DNA of 64,000 nt from Edaphochlamys debaryana (Eukaryota; Chlorophyta; Chlorophyceae; Chlamydomonadales). Shown here one piece after another: positions 12,304-24,122 of the stretch (positions within the stretch are counted from its first letter, which is position 1; the number at the start of each line of letters is the position of its first letter). The position numbers were made by a program, and so were the translations under genes. The DNA lies in assembly GCA_016858145.1 (NCBI GenBank), contig JAEHOE010000081.1:124001-188000 (forward strand), in the 5' to 3' direction. Under the pieces are notes generated by a model. That model saw only the letters and a list, made by a program, of their open reading frames with translations. It did not search any database and had not been told where the DNA came from.

Positions 12304-13774
12304 GCCCCCCTGCCCGCCCGCCTGCGCAGCCCAGGGCACCAGCGGCGTGCGCTGACTGCATATTCGCATCAAGGAAGGCGAACCACCGGTGCGCGCGTGA
12401 TGGGAGGCTGCCCTCGCTTTGGAGGCTGCCGGCGCTGCCCCTGCGGGCGACCCCCATGGCTGGCGGCCCAAGGGGCAACACGGATTGGGGGCCTCCTGCG
12501 GTGCCTCATGGGGGAGCTTGCCCCGACAGGCAACACACAACTGGGAGCACACGCGGTGCTGACAGCATCAGCGGATGGAACGGACTGGGCAGCAGCGAAC
12601 CAGCGAACCGTATCATGTGAGGGCGTCAGGGGCTCGCCCCACGGCTCCTGACGCTGTGCTGACGGCTGGCCCCGGTAGCTCCATCCGGACCGGTTGCAGC
12701 ATCCGTCGGAGCGGGACGGGGCAGCTGGCTCGGCCACGCTTGCTCTACTTGCGGCCGCGGGCCCCGCCGGCCCCCGCGCCCTTGCGGCGCTGGGCTTGGC
12801 CCCGGCTGATCGCAGGCCTTGCGGGCGGCCCCTGGTTGGAGCGCTGGCAGCCCGCAGGGCGGGTGGTCCGCATGGCGACACGGGCCTGGGCGGAGGGGCT
12901 ACGCTAAGCGGTGACCTGGTGCCACATCCCTACCGTGAGGGGATGGGGAGCAACCGCCAGGCCGGCGGCCGCAGGGCACGTCGTGGCGGGGATGCGAGTG
13001 CTGGGGCGAGGGCATGGCCGGGACTTGCGCAGGCAGGAGTGAGAGGACGGGGTTCAGGCTTCAAGGCAGGAAAGGCCTGTCAAGGGGTAGGGCTAAGGGG
13101 AAGTATAGCGGCCCTCGAGGCGAAGGGGCACGCTCGTAGCGAACCATGCCAATGATGGACGGGCAGGTGGGGCTTGTTGGCTTGTTACACATTACTCATG
13201 CTCATGCTCATGCTCATACTACACACGCCGGGCGTTTCCTCGTGCCCCTTATGAGGCTGCGGCAACACCAGGGCGTGGGCTTTGACTCTCAAGACCCATC
13301 GCATACATGCAATGGGAAATAGGCAGGTAGCCGGACATGCATGGAGGGTGGTCCCTGGATGGCAGGATGCCCGCCGACATCTTGGTCTGGGAATCCAGTG
13401 CTGAAACGCACTTGCGGGCTAAGGTTCCTCGGGACCTTACGGGTGTTCTAGACACACGCGGGCAACAGATGTTCCGACTCCAGCATAGCATAGTCTTGAG
13501 GGGAGCGAGGGGAACGCGCGAGCGGTGACGGGGTGGTGGGTGGAGTCAACCTGGTCGGGGGTCGGGGGCGGAGGACCCGGATGGCGTCCGTGGCACAAGC
13601 GGGCCAACGGCACTCCACTCCACTCCACTCCACAACACATAGCACAAGTATTCAGTATTGGAAGGGGAGCAGAACGCGCGAGGCTGTCAAGCTTGAGCGC
13701 AGCGGTTACGGGGTCTCCTCCTTCCTTCTTTCTCCCCTGATTTACCCGCTTACGTACCTACATACACTGCTATC
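12304..13774. other. Intergenic, sulfatase to ANK2
   Basis: No supported gene. The first part is presumably sulfatase 3'UTR. A short microsatellite of CTCATG units lies at 13195-13217, and a CACTC pentanucleotide run at about 13609-13633. Open frames here are GC-driven and lack similarity to anything recognised. Confidence 0.5.
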
Positions 13775-15685
13775 ATGGCAAAAAATGCCAGTGCGCTCGC
13801 GGAGGCCTGCAGCCCGGACATCCTCGGCCACATCGCAAGCTTCTTGCCGCCCAACGAGATAGCTTGCACGCTGCGACTCGTCAGCCGCTCTATCGCTGGT
13901 CAGTTCCGTGAGCACACCGTGGTGCGGCTCTCGCAGCCCTCCCCGCCTGGGGCTTTTGCCGCGCACTGGTCCGCCCCCGGCGCCTGCCGCGCCCTCTCCT
14001 TCAAGCGCCGTTGGCAGCTGGTGTGCCTAACGGCCGCCAGCGGGTATGTGGGTAACCTGGAGGTGGCGCTGGCGGCGGCGGGGCTGTGGCCGACTGCGCA
14101 CCTGATGGCGGCACCAGCTGCCGCCGGTCAGCTGCATGTGTGCCGCTGGCTGGCGGAGCGGGGCTGCCCGCTGGAGGTTGTATACCCTCCCCAAGGCCCC
14201 TTGGCCACCGCCGCCAAGGGGGGCCATGCGGAGATCTGCGAGTGGCTCCTGGAGCAGGGGTGCACCTGGAGTGGGGAGTACGTGACCTCCGCTGCGCGCG
14301 GGGGTCACCCAGAGCTCATGCGGGCCCTCCTGCGCAAGGCGCCCCCGGGTCCCAGCAGGGAGCTGTCTGCAGAACAGCTGGTTGGTGCGATCGAAGGCTG
14401 CGAACTGAAAGTCGTCCAGGAGCTCTGGGCAGAATGGACTGGGCAGGAAGCCTCCGGTTTGCACTGGGCGTACAAGCGGGTCTCCATTGCTGGCGTCGCA
14501 GCCCGCAGCCCCACCCCCGACTGGGCGGCCAAGGTGGCGTGGCTGCTGGAGCAGGTGGGACGGAGAGGTGGGGGGTGGGGCGGGAGGGGGGCAGAATGGG
14601 ATGCTGCGGCGTGAGAGGGTAGTGAGCTGAAGAGGCGTCAACTCGGGCGGTCCAACTTGCAGGGCGCGGTACGGAGTCCGCACACCTTGGCTCCAGCCGC
14701 CTCCTGCCCGGACGGCGTCGCCCGGCTGACCCTGCTGGTGGAGGGCATGGGCTTCCCGGTCGACGCGAAAGCAGTCGACGAAGCGATGGCGTCCGGCGGG
14801 GCCGACACCGTTTGCTGGCTGCTTGCCCGGGGCTTGCGGCCAACGGATCAATGGCAGTGCAACGCGGCTGCAGAGCGGGGCCACACGGAGGTGCTTAGGG
14901 CGCTGCACGCCGCGGGCTGCCCGCTGCCTCCGCCGGAAAGACTTGTAGCCAGTGCGTGTGCCTCGGGGAGCGTGGAGACGGTCAGCTGGGTGGTGGAGAC
15001 GTTTGGGGCCGAAGCGCTGCACGCCGCGGGGTCCCGGGCCTTCAGTTCGGCCCTACGGTCCGGAAGCCTGGAGCTGGTGACGTGGCTGCACGTGAGGGGA
15101 TTGGGCCCCGGTCCAGACCCCTGGGGCTATGCTGCCTATGGCGGCTCCGTGGCAGTGCTGGAGCTGCTGGTGGAGTGGGGCGCGGATGTGCAGGTGCGGC
15201 CGCGGTTGGCGTAGGGTCAGGGCGGGTCAGAGCTGGGCATGCACCATCTGTTTACCCCTTCGGGCCGCCGCTCCTAACGCATTCTCTCGGCCCCCCATCG
15301 GCTGCACCGCCCCGGTCCTCCAACCCTGAAAACTTGCTGACTTTCTGTTTCGCCCTGTGCGCAGGGTGAACCGGGGGAGTACTACATGACGGCAGCCGGG
15401 CGCGGCGACCTGCTGACTCTGGAGGCCCTGCGGCGCCTGGGCCTGCCCCTGGTCGTGGCTGATGAGGAGAGGCCGGCAATCGTGAGGAGAGCAATTTGGG
15501 AGGGCCTGGCACCCCTGCCGGCGCTGCGCTGGCTGCGGGAGGCCGTGGGCGAGGTGGACTGGGCCGCAGCGGCAAAGGCGGCTCGCGAGCTTCGCCCGCT
15601 GCTAGCGATGTGGCGGGCGGAGGTGCTCGCATGGGTGCAGGCCGAGGCGGCGGCCGAAGCGGAGGCGGAGGGGACGGGGGCATAG
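13775..15685 (+). CDS. ANK2: F-box-like/ankyrin-repeat protein, intact
   Basis: Exons are 13775-14554, 14663-15193 and 15365-15685, phase 0 introns, 543 aa. Same architecture as ANK1: F-box-like segment (DILGHIASFLPPNEIACTLR), ankyrin units (AAKGGHAEICEWLLEQGC, AARGGHPELMRALLRK, GHTEVLRALHAAGC), then an exon 3 unit AGRGDLLTLEALRRLGLPL and an Ala/Glu-rich tail. No frame breaks are seen. Its promoter region differs from the shared ANK1/ANK3 block. It probably acts in the same pathway as ANK1; function unknown beyond protein binding. Confidence 0.8.
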
Positions 15686-16446
15686 CCCGGGAGCGGTAGA
15701 CATGGCGGGCCGTGGTTGTCCACAGATACAGTGGGGCAGGCACGGTAGCGGCGTCCCCTTGCTTCCTGGAAGGGCTGCACTTGCGGCTGTGGCGTTACGA
15801 GAATCTTTGGGCATGGGCCTTTGGGCGCCCCTTCCCTCACAACTCTCACCTTGAGATGCACGGGAGGGCTACGACTAGCTAGGAGGTGCAAACGGCCTCG
15901 GATCTGCAAGGGTGCATGAAGTTAGGGCGGGACGCTCCTGGCCACTGTCGGGCCATAACGGAGCCGTAGCGGAGCCCGCGGTCATGAGAGAGGCAGGTCG
16001 ACCGGTGCGGGCGGGCGAGGATTGTATGTCCTGCCCTGATCTGGGCGCACTTCGTGTTGGGCCGCGATGGCCGTGCTGCCTCTGCGGTCGTTGCGCCTTG
16101 TCCTGCTGGCCCCAGCTGTGGGGTTGGCTGCTGGCGGGGTGCCGTCTCTACGGGCCCCGAGGACCTTGAGCGCAGCGGTGAGGTCCCCCTCTGCTGGCAC
16201 CGGAGGTCAGTCCAGTCTGCGGGGGCTTCAACAGAATGAAGTGGCAAATGCGAGTGAGGGGCGTGCGGGTGGACAGACGCAGGTGGCGACTTACTGGTCT
16301 TAGACACACCTCGCATGGGGGATTGCGGACAGATTTGGGCGAATTGGGGACGCCGTGGAGTCAGCACGCACGGTGTCAGGGATGGCAGCGAGAGCGAGGT
16401 CACAGCAGGAGACTGACTTCACTTATACAGTGCATGCTCGCTAGTC
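15686..16446. other. Intergenic, ANK2 to ANK3
   Basis: No gene seen. The right end (16392-16446) carries the 5' flanking block conserved with ANK1, with CTTATACAG 25 bases before the ATG. Confidence 0.5.
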
Positions 16447-18484
16447 ATGGCAGAAAGCCCGAATGCGTTCGCGGAGGTCTGCGGTCCGGACATCTTCGGC
16501 CGCATCGCGAGCTTCCTTCCGCCCAACCAGATAGCTTGCACGCTGCGACTCGTCAGCCGCTCTATCGCTGAGCAGTTCCGGGAACACACCGTGGTGCGGC
16601 TCTCGCAGCCCTCCCCGCCTGGGGCTTTTGCCACTGGTCCGCGCCCGGCGCCTGCCGCGCCCTCTCCTACAAGCGCCGAATGCAGCTGGTGTGCCTGACG
16701 GCCGCCATCGGGGATGTGGGTAACCTGGAGGTGGCTCTGGCGGCGGCGGGGCTGTGCCCAAAGGCGGAGGTGATGGCGGCAGCCGCTGCCGCCGGCCAGC
16801 TGCACGTGTGCCGCTGGCTGGCGGAGCGGGGCTGCCCGCTCGAGGGATCATACCCGGCCGGGAGCCCCCTAGCCGCCGCCGCCAAGGGGGGGCATGCAGA
16901 GATCTGCGAGTGGCTCCTGGAGCAGGGGTGCGATTGGCACTTGGAGTGCGTAGTCTCAGCTGCGCGCGGGGGTCACCCGGAGCTTATGCGGGCCCTCCTG
17001 CATAAGCCGCCGTGGGGGCCCCCGGGTGACTATTATGGGGAGCGCTTACTGACTGCAGTGGCGGAGGGCTGCAGCCTGGGAACCCTCCAGTGGCTTTGGC
17101 GGGAGGGGGGCGGCGGCAGCGGCCACGGCAATGGTTCCATCCTTGCCGCCGCCGCCGGCAGCCCCACCCCCGACTGGGCGGCCAAGGTGTCGTGGCTGCT
17201 GGAGCAGGTGGGAGGCATGGGGAGTGGCGTGTGGGTGGGAGAGCATGTAGGCATGTAGGGGCAGGGGCAGGTCCGGAGTCCTTCCTTCAGGACGGTGTTG
17301 CATGTTGGTGAACGTCGGTGGGCCTTACGACTTTCACGAAGTTTAATCGTCGCTGGTGGCCCCAGTGCGACCTCCAAACTTCGGCCGTGCCTGTGCCTGG
17401 TAACACCCTGCAGGGCGCGGACCGGGGCTCGGATGCCACAGCCGCCGCCGCCGCCGCCTGCCCGGACGGCATCGCTCGGCTGACCCTGCTGGTAGACGGC
17501 ATGGGCTTCCCGGTCGGCTCCTCCGCAATCGGCGCGGCGGCCGACAGCAGCCGGCTTGACACCCTGGGTTGGCTGGTGGCTCGCGGCTTGGAATGTCATG
17601 GGAGCATCAACATCTCCAGAGCTGCAGTTCGGGGCCACACGGAGGTGCTGAGGGCGCTGCACGCCGCGGGCTGCCAGCTGCCCCCGCCTGAGGAGCTGGC
17701 GGCCCGTGCGTGTTGGTCAGGGAGCGTGGAGACGGTCAGCTGGGTGGTGGAGACGTGCGGGGCCGAGGCTCTGCACGCCGCGGGGCCCGAGGCCTTCAAG
17801 GCGGCGCTTGACTCTGGGAGCCTGGAGCTGGTGACGTGGCTGCACGAGAGGGGCGTGAACCTGGGCCCATACCCCTCGCTTGACGCTTCCCGGGGCGGCT
17901 GCGTGGCTGTGCTTGAGCGGCTGGCGGAGTGGGGCGCGGATCTGCAGGTGCGGAAGGAGCAGTGCCGCGCATCCATGCCCCTGTGCTGTCTCGTGCCTTG
18001 TGTGAGGGTGGGCCCACGAGGATGCCATCACGCCTCATGACTGGCCCTTTGCCCCCGTTCCTCCCAACCTCTTTTCAAGGAGTTCCGCTCCGGCCCTCCA
18101 TGCTACACGTCTCACCCACTGCCCCTGCTTCCGTGGCACCCCTTCCCCCTGCCCTCGCCCCAGGATGAGGAACCAGGATCGTTGCTGTACCTGGCGGCCG
18201 CCGGGCGCGGCGACCTGCTGACCCTGGAGGCCCTGCGGCGTGTAGGCGTGCCCCTGGTCGTGGCTGATGAGCAGAGCAAGGAACTGATAGCGAGAGCAAT
18301 CAAGGACTCCCATGCGCCCCTGCCGGCGCTGCGCTGGCTGCGAGAGGCCGTGGGCGAGGTGGACTGGGCTGCGGCGGCGGAGGCGGCCCAGTCCTCGCGA
18401 GCGGGTCGGCGTGCGGAGGTGCAGGCGTGGGTGCAGGCCGAGGCGGCACGGGTGGGGACGGAGGAGGAGGGGGCGGAGGCTTAG
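16447..18484 (+). pseudogene. ANK3: F-box-like/ankyrin paralogue with 4-bp deletion in exon 1
   Basis: Exons by homology are 16447-17207, 17414-17947 and 18164-18484. Compared with ANK2 (TTTTGCCGCGCACTGGTCC), ANK3 reads TTTTGCCACTGGTCC at about 16626-16640, a loss of four bases at 16632/16633. The frame shifts after about residue 62 and stops at 16698. Downstream, the original frame resumes from about 16640 and is open to the exon end, and exons 2 and 3 are fully open (GHTEVLRALHAAGC, AGRGDLLTLEALRRVGVPL). A single lesion in an otherwise clean gene means either very recent inactivation or an assembly error. The promoter block matches ANK1. Confidence 0.8.
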
Positions 18485-19295
18485 TCGGAAGCGGTCGGCG
18501 AGGGACCAGGGGCGTGCGGGTACAGGCGCAGCAATGAGCGTCGCCAAGGCAGGGCCCTCCGGTCTAGGGACATGGCGTTTCAGGCGCGGTACCGGTGAAC
18601 CCCTGCTGCCTGGGAGTAGAGGGCATAGCCCCCGCGTGGTTCGCAAGCATGTGCATGGCTGTGTATGGGTAGGGCCGTTGCGGCTGGGGACTGGGGGCGG
18701 AGGCCCGGGCCAGGCCTGGGGGCACTACTTCCCTTACTCATCTAACTGATGGGCGTACGGCAGGGCTGCGGCCAGCGAGGAGGGCCAAACGGCCACGGCT
18801 GCGCAAGGGCTCAGGAAGGAAGCGACGCTCATGGCCGGCGGCCTGGCTGGGGCATTGCAGGTTGTAGGTGGGAGTAAGGTCGCGGCGGGAGTACGGTGTG
18901 TGGCCGCTGGTGTTATGAGTAGCGGCGTGAGCACTGCAGAGGGCTCGGGACGGACCGCGCTGTGCCCCTGTGTGGGCTCACGGCAGGGCTACGGCCGGCG
19001 AGCAGTGGTCAAAGGAGGGGAGCTGCGGGGGGGTACCTCCCGGAGTGGGGTACGTGAGGAGCAACGACGTGGTGAAGATGTGCTTGAGCCGGGGGTCGGA
19101 GGTGGCGGGGGTTGGAGGTGTCGGGGAGAGGAGCAGCAGAGAGTGCGGATTTGTGGATGGCCTGTTTGCTTGAGCACCCGCCCCTTCCTTGGTGGTGCCC
19201 GTAAGCGCATCGTGTGCCCTGAGGACCCCGACCTGGTCGGGACCCAAGGACTTCCGTGTGCCCACTAACCATAGATACACAGACATTGTATAGCC
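18485..19295. other. Intergenic, ANK3 to ANK4
   Basis: No supported gene. Open frames in this 0.8 kb are short and overlap in several phases. Confidence 0.45.
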
Positions 19296-21410
19296 ATGGA
19301 CATAAGTCCGAATGCGCTCGCGAAGGTCTGCGGGCCTGACATCCTCGGCCGCATCGCGAGCTTCCTGCCGCCCAACGAGATAGCTTGCTCGCTGCGACTC
19401 GTGAGCCGCGCTATCGCTGTGCAGTTCCGGGAGCAAGCCCTGGTGCGGCTCTCGCAGCCCTTCCCCAGTTGGGCCGGCTTCGCCGCGCACTGGTCCGCGC
19501 CCGGCGCCTGCCGCGCCCTCTCCTACAAGCGCCGGCTGCAGCTGGTGTGCCTGACGGCCGCCAGCGGGAATGTGGGCAACCTGGAGGTGGCGCTGGCGGC
19601 GGCGGGTCTGTGCCCGACCGCGGAGCTGATGGCTGCCGCCGCTGCCGCCGGCCAGCTGCACGTTTGCCGGTGGCTGGCGGAGCGGGGGTGCCCTCTGGAG
19701 GCAGGATGGATGGAGAAGAGCCCCCCTCACCTCCGCTGCCAAGGGCAGCCATGCGTCTGTGTGCGAGTGGCTCCTGGAGCAGGGGTGCGCATGGGACGAG
19801 GAGTGCGCGCGGTCCGCTGCGCGCGGGGGTCACCCGGAGCTCATGCGGGCCCTCCTGCGCAAGGCGCCCCCGGGCCCCCGCGACCAAGTCTTCAAGTCGG
19901 GATTGCTCATGGCAGCGGCAGAGGGCTGCGACCTGGGAACCCTTCAGGCGCTGTGGCGGGAGTGGGGAGGCGGCCAGCCCACCTCATGGGAGGTCTGCGC
20001 TGCTGCAATCGCTGCCGCCCGCAGCCCCACCCCCGACTGGGCGGCCAAGGTGGCGTGGCTGCTGGGTCAGGTGGGGTGGGTGGGCAGAGGGCGTGTTGTG
20101 GCGTGATCAGCGCACGATGCAGCAGGATCCTTCAGCATGATTTGCGGGGTTGTAGTCTTCCCAGCGGCTCTCAACACTCGTACGTCCCGTACGGTGTGAT
20201 GGGTTCGTGACGGGAAGGTGGGACGCATCGCCGGAGAAAGCGAGGCGCTCCGTCCCTACAGCAGCGCTTTTTAAGGTCCTTCCCTGATCCTCACGCCCCT
20301 CGTTCACCCGCCCTGCAGGGCCTGGAGCGAAGCAAGGAAGTTTGCTCCTCAGCCGCCTCCTGCCCGGACGCCCTCGCCCGACTGACCAAGCTGGTGGAGG
20401 GCATGGGCTTACCGGTCGGCGCCTCCGCAGCCAACAAAGCAGTCGTACACGGCCGGGTTGACGCCGTATGCTGGCTGCTCGGCCGGGGCTTGCGGCCAAC
20501 GGAAGAAGAGTGGATCTGTAGTGCGGCACAGCGGGGCCACACGGAGGTGCTGAGGGCGCTGCACGCCGGGGGCTGCGAGCTGCCCCCGCCAAAGGATCTG
20601 GTGGGCCGTGCGTGTGCCTCCGGCAGCGTGGAGACGGTCGGCTGGGTGGTGGAGGCATGCGGGGCCGAGGCTCTGCCCGCGGCAGGGACCAGGGCCTTTC
20701 ACATGGCCCTTGAGTCGGGGAGCCTGGAGCTGGTGACGCGGCTTCGCGAGAGGGGCTTGGGCCCCGGCCCAGACCCTTGGTTGAGCGCCGCTGTGGGCGG
20801 CTGCGTGGCTGTGCTCGAGCTGCTGGCGGAGTGGGGCGCGGACGCGCAGGTGCGGCCCTACAGGGTTTGTAGGTATTGCATATCCCGTTCGCCCCACCCT
20901 TTCCGCGACCCCTACCGATATCACCGCCCCTGTCTTGCCCCCCTCAATACGGCCAACCGCGCTTCTGACCACCAGTCCCAAAACCTGGGTCCGCCTCCAT
21001 CCACCGATTCTCAGACCTCCACCGTTTACGGCGGCCAGTCAACCCCTTTCTGCCCCCGCACCCGTTCCACCCGATTTGCAGGGAGCCTCCTCTCTCGCCA
21101 TCCACACGTACCTTACGGCCGCCGGGCGCGGCGACCTGCTGACCCTGGAGGCCCTGCGGCGCCTGCGCCTGCCCCTGGGCCGCTCCCAGCGCGAGGGCAG
21201 CGCACTGGTGGCAAGAGCGATCAAGGAGGTCAGAGCGCCCCTGCCGGCGCTGCGCTGGCTGGTGGAAGCCGTGGGCGAGGTGGACTGGGCAGCGGCGGCG
21301 GAGGCAGCCCACAGCACGCCCTTGCAGGGGGGTGGCGTGCAGAGGTGCAGGCGTGGGTGGAGGCCGAGGCTCGGGCGGAGGCCGGGGCGGAGGCTGAGTG
21401 GGCAGACTGA
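19296..21410 (+). pseudogene. ANK4: F-box-like/ankyrin paralogue with two frame breaks
   Basis: Exons by homology are 19296-20070, 20319-20849 and 21082 to about 21410. In exon 1 a run of six C at 19721-19726 replaces the five C of ANK1, shifting the frame after SPPHLRC; the correct frame continues from about 19730 (CEWLLEQGCAWDEECARSAA) to the exon end. Exon 2 is open. Exon 3 starts correctly (LTAAGRGDLLTLEALRRL), but near 21314-21335, at a run of six G, the paralogous tail continues in another frame (GWRAEVQAWVEAEARAEAGA) to the stop at 21408-21410, equivalent to one missing base. Both breaks are at homopolymers, so sequencing error is possible; otherwise this is a pseudogene. Confidence 0.75.
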
Positions 21411-22195
21411 CGTGTGGTGTCGGGATCACATTCGGGGCGTGCGTAGAGGTGCGGCTAGGGGCCAGGACACTGTGCTTTGCGGCGGATGGAGGTGAAGGCC
21501 GTCGAGACTGCGTGCGGGCACAGCGACTCAGGCGCAGGAGGGCTGGCCTGCCGCTGCCCGGCGGGGGAAGCCGCAGCAGCGGCCGGGGCCGGTGGGGGAG
21601 GCGGCCGGGGCCAGGCCTTGGGACGCCATACCGGGGGCCGGTTGTGCGTCACACGTACGTTGCTCACATGACCGGGCAACAGTCGACCAGCGCTGCAACA
21701 GGCGCGTTGCACGTGAGGGTCGATCCGTTGTGGGGTCGTACAGGGCTGTAGAGAGAGTACATATCAAAGTTCCGGTCCTAGTAGGGAGGGGCCAAGGGGG
21801 TTTCTGTGCTCGCAGGGGCCGTGCAGCGTAGTCCGGACGATAACGAAGGGGGATGCAGCTGAGCGCGCTGTCGCAACGCGAGAGAAGAAGGCAGGGTGCC
21901 AGCAATGTGCATCGCCGAGGCAGGGGCTAACCTAGGGGCAGCAAATGCGAGGGCCCACGTTTGCATGGAAAGCTGGCACGGCCAGGGCCAACAGCAAGAG
22001 CGAAGCCCTCCCTCCCTTGAGCTGATAAATAGCAAGGGGCAGAAGCTACGACGAAGTCCCGACGGATCTGACGCCGGGGGGGGGGGGGCGAGCGAAGGGG
22101 GCGAGGGACCGCAGTACAAAGCGGGCGGGGGATGGACACGGGGACGGGCAGGCCCTTCCTTTTGCGCTCTGTCCAGCATACGTTGAAAGCTTTTC
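21411..22195. other. Intergenic, ANK4 to ANK5
   Basis: No gene seen. 21780-21830 resembles the first bases of the window upstream of ANK1 (TTCTGTGCTCGCA), consistent with a shared ancestral flank of the array. Confidence 0.45.
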
Positions 22196-24122
22196 ATGGC
22201 GATTACACCCAATGCGCTCGCGGAGGTTAGCGGCCCAGACATCCTCGGCCGCATCGCGAGCTTCCTTCCGCCCAACGAGGTAGCTTGCACGCTGCGACTC
22301 GTGAGCCGCTCAGCCGCTGAGCAGTTTCGGGAGCACGCCGTGGTGCAGCTGTCGCGGGCCTCCCCGGCTGCGGCCTTCGCCGAGCACTGGTCCGCGCCTG
22401 GCGCCTGCCGCGCCCTCTCCTACAAGCGCCGTCTGCGGCTCCTGTGCCTGACGGCCGCCAGCGGGGATGTGGGTAACCTGGAGGTGGCTCTGGCGGCGGC
22501 GGGGCTGTGCCCCACCGCGGCACTGATGGAGGCCGCCGCTGCCGCCGGCCAGCTGCACGCGTGCCGCTGGCTGGCGGGGCGAGGCTGCCCGCTGGAGGGA
22601 CGAGGCCCCGCCCCTAGCCCCCTGAACGCCGCCGCCAAGGGCGGCCATGAGGAGATCTGCGAGTGGCTCCTGGAGCAGGGGTGTGCGTGGGACGAGGGGT
22701 GCGTGATCTCCGCTGCGCGCGGGGGTCACCCAGAGCTCATGCGGGCCCTCCTGAGCAAGGCGCCCCCGGGCCCCAGCGAAATGATCTTTGAGGCCGGGGT
22801 GTGGGCAGAGGGCTTGCTGAGTGCAGCGACGGAGGGCTACGACCTGGGAACCCTCCAGGAGCTGTGGCGAGAGACGGGAGGCAGCTCCGCCCTTGCGTCC
22901 TCTCTGGCCGCCGCCGCCCGCAGCCCCACTCCCGACTGGGCGGCCAAGGTGGCGTGGCTGCTGGAGCAGGTGGGGGGGAAGGCGCAGGGGGGGCCATGAG
23001 TGGAGCATTGCGTAGCTGCGTTGAGGTTTTCGTTGTATGGCGGTGGTTATTATGAAAGGGGGGACGTGGGCCTTACTGGTAGTCAGCCGGCAGCGCAGCG
23101 GTCATTCTCGAAGCCCCTCAACCTTGCGCCATGTCCTGCAGGGCGCGGCGCGGGGCCAGGGGGCCTGCGCCGCCGCCGCCTCCTGCCCGGACGGCGTCCC
23201 CCGGCTGACCCTGCTGGTGGAGGGCATGGGCCTCCCGGTCGACACCTCCGCAATCGGCGCAGCGGCCAGGGCCGGCCGGGTCGACGCCGTTCGCTGGCTG
23301 CTGGCCCGGGGCCTGCGGCCCGCTAGCCCACACCAGTATAGCACGGCTGCACGGCAGGGCCACACGGAGGTGCTGCGGGCGCTGCATGCCGCGGGCTGCC
23401 AGCTGCCCCCACCCGAGCAGCTGATGGCTGATGCATGCCTCTCTGGGAGCGTGGGCACGGTCAGCTGGGTGGTGGAGACGTGTGGGGCTGAGGCGCTGAA
23501 CGCCGCAGGGCCCGAGACATTCCAAGCGGCCCTCCGCTCCGGCAACCTCGCGCTGGTGACGTGGCTGCACGAGCGGGAAGCGGCGCGTGGGCCCTTCAAA
23601 TGGAGCAGCGCCGCCGATGGCGGCTGCGTGGCTGTGGTCGAGCTGCTGAAAGAGTGGGGCCTACCTGTGCAGGGGCGGCTGCACATCACGCCGTACTTGG
23701 GTAGTGCCCGCCAGGAAGTTCTACACCCCTCGTGTTCCTCGCCCCTCCGCGCCCCCTTCTCCCGCTGGCCTCCGTCCCTGCGGCCCCCCTCACGCTGCAT
23801 CTGGCCCACCCCCTCCTTGGCCGCGACCCCACCCTCCACAACTCCTCAGGACCCATACTACTGGAGTGTGTACGCCAGGGCTGCCGGGCGCGGAGACCTT
23901 ATGATGCTGGAGGCCCTGCGGCGCGTGGGGGTGTCCCTGGGTCGCTCACGGGCTCAGGGCAATAAAGTGGTCCGGATAGCAGCCCGGGGTCGGGCGCCCC
24001 TTCCGGCGCTGCACTGGTTGCGACGGGCCGTGGCCGATGTGGACTGGGCCGCGGTTGCCAGCGCAGCACGCGAGGCAGGCGGCGGCGCAGTGGGTCAGGG
24101 GGGAGAGGAGCTGAAGGAGTGA
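22196..24122 (+). CDS. ANK5: F-box-like/ankyrin protein with former intron 2 now open
   Basis: Exon 1 is 22196-22969 and exon 2 starts at 23142. In ANK1-ANK4 exon 2 ends in CAG|GTGCGG; here the same place (23670-23678) reads CAGGGGCGG, so the GT donor is gone. The former intron (23673-23849) is 177 nt, a multiple of three, and has no in-frame stop. The frame therefore runs straight through to the exon 3 part (AARAGRGDLMMLEALRRVGV) and stops at 24122. The predicted protein is 618 aa with a 59-residue Pro/Ser/Arg-rich insert before the last ankyrin unit. The old acceptor CTCAG at 23845-23849 is intact. An alternative GT at 23666 would shift the frame. F-box-like start and other repeats are intact. 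Confidence 0.75.

Noticed and set aside
11705..12481. Long Ala/Gly-rich minus-strand frames at 11.7-12.5 kb
   Set aside because: They are the antisense of the sulfatase proline codons.
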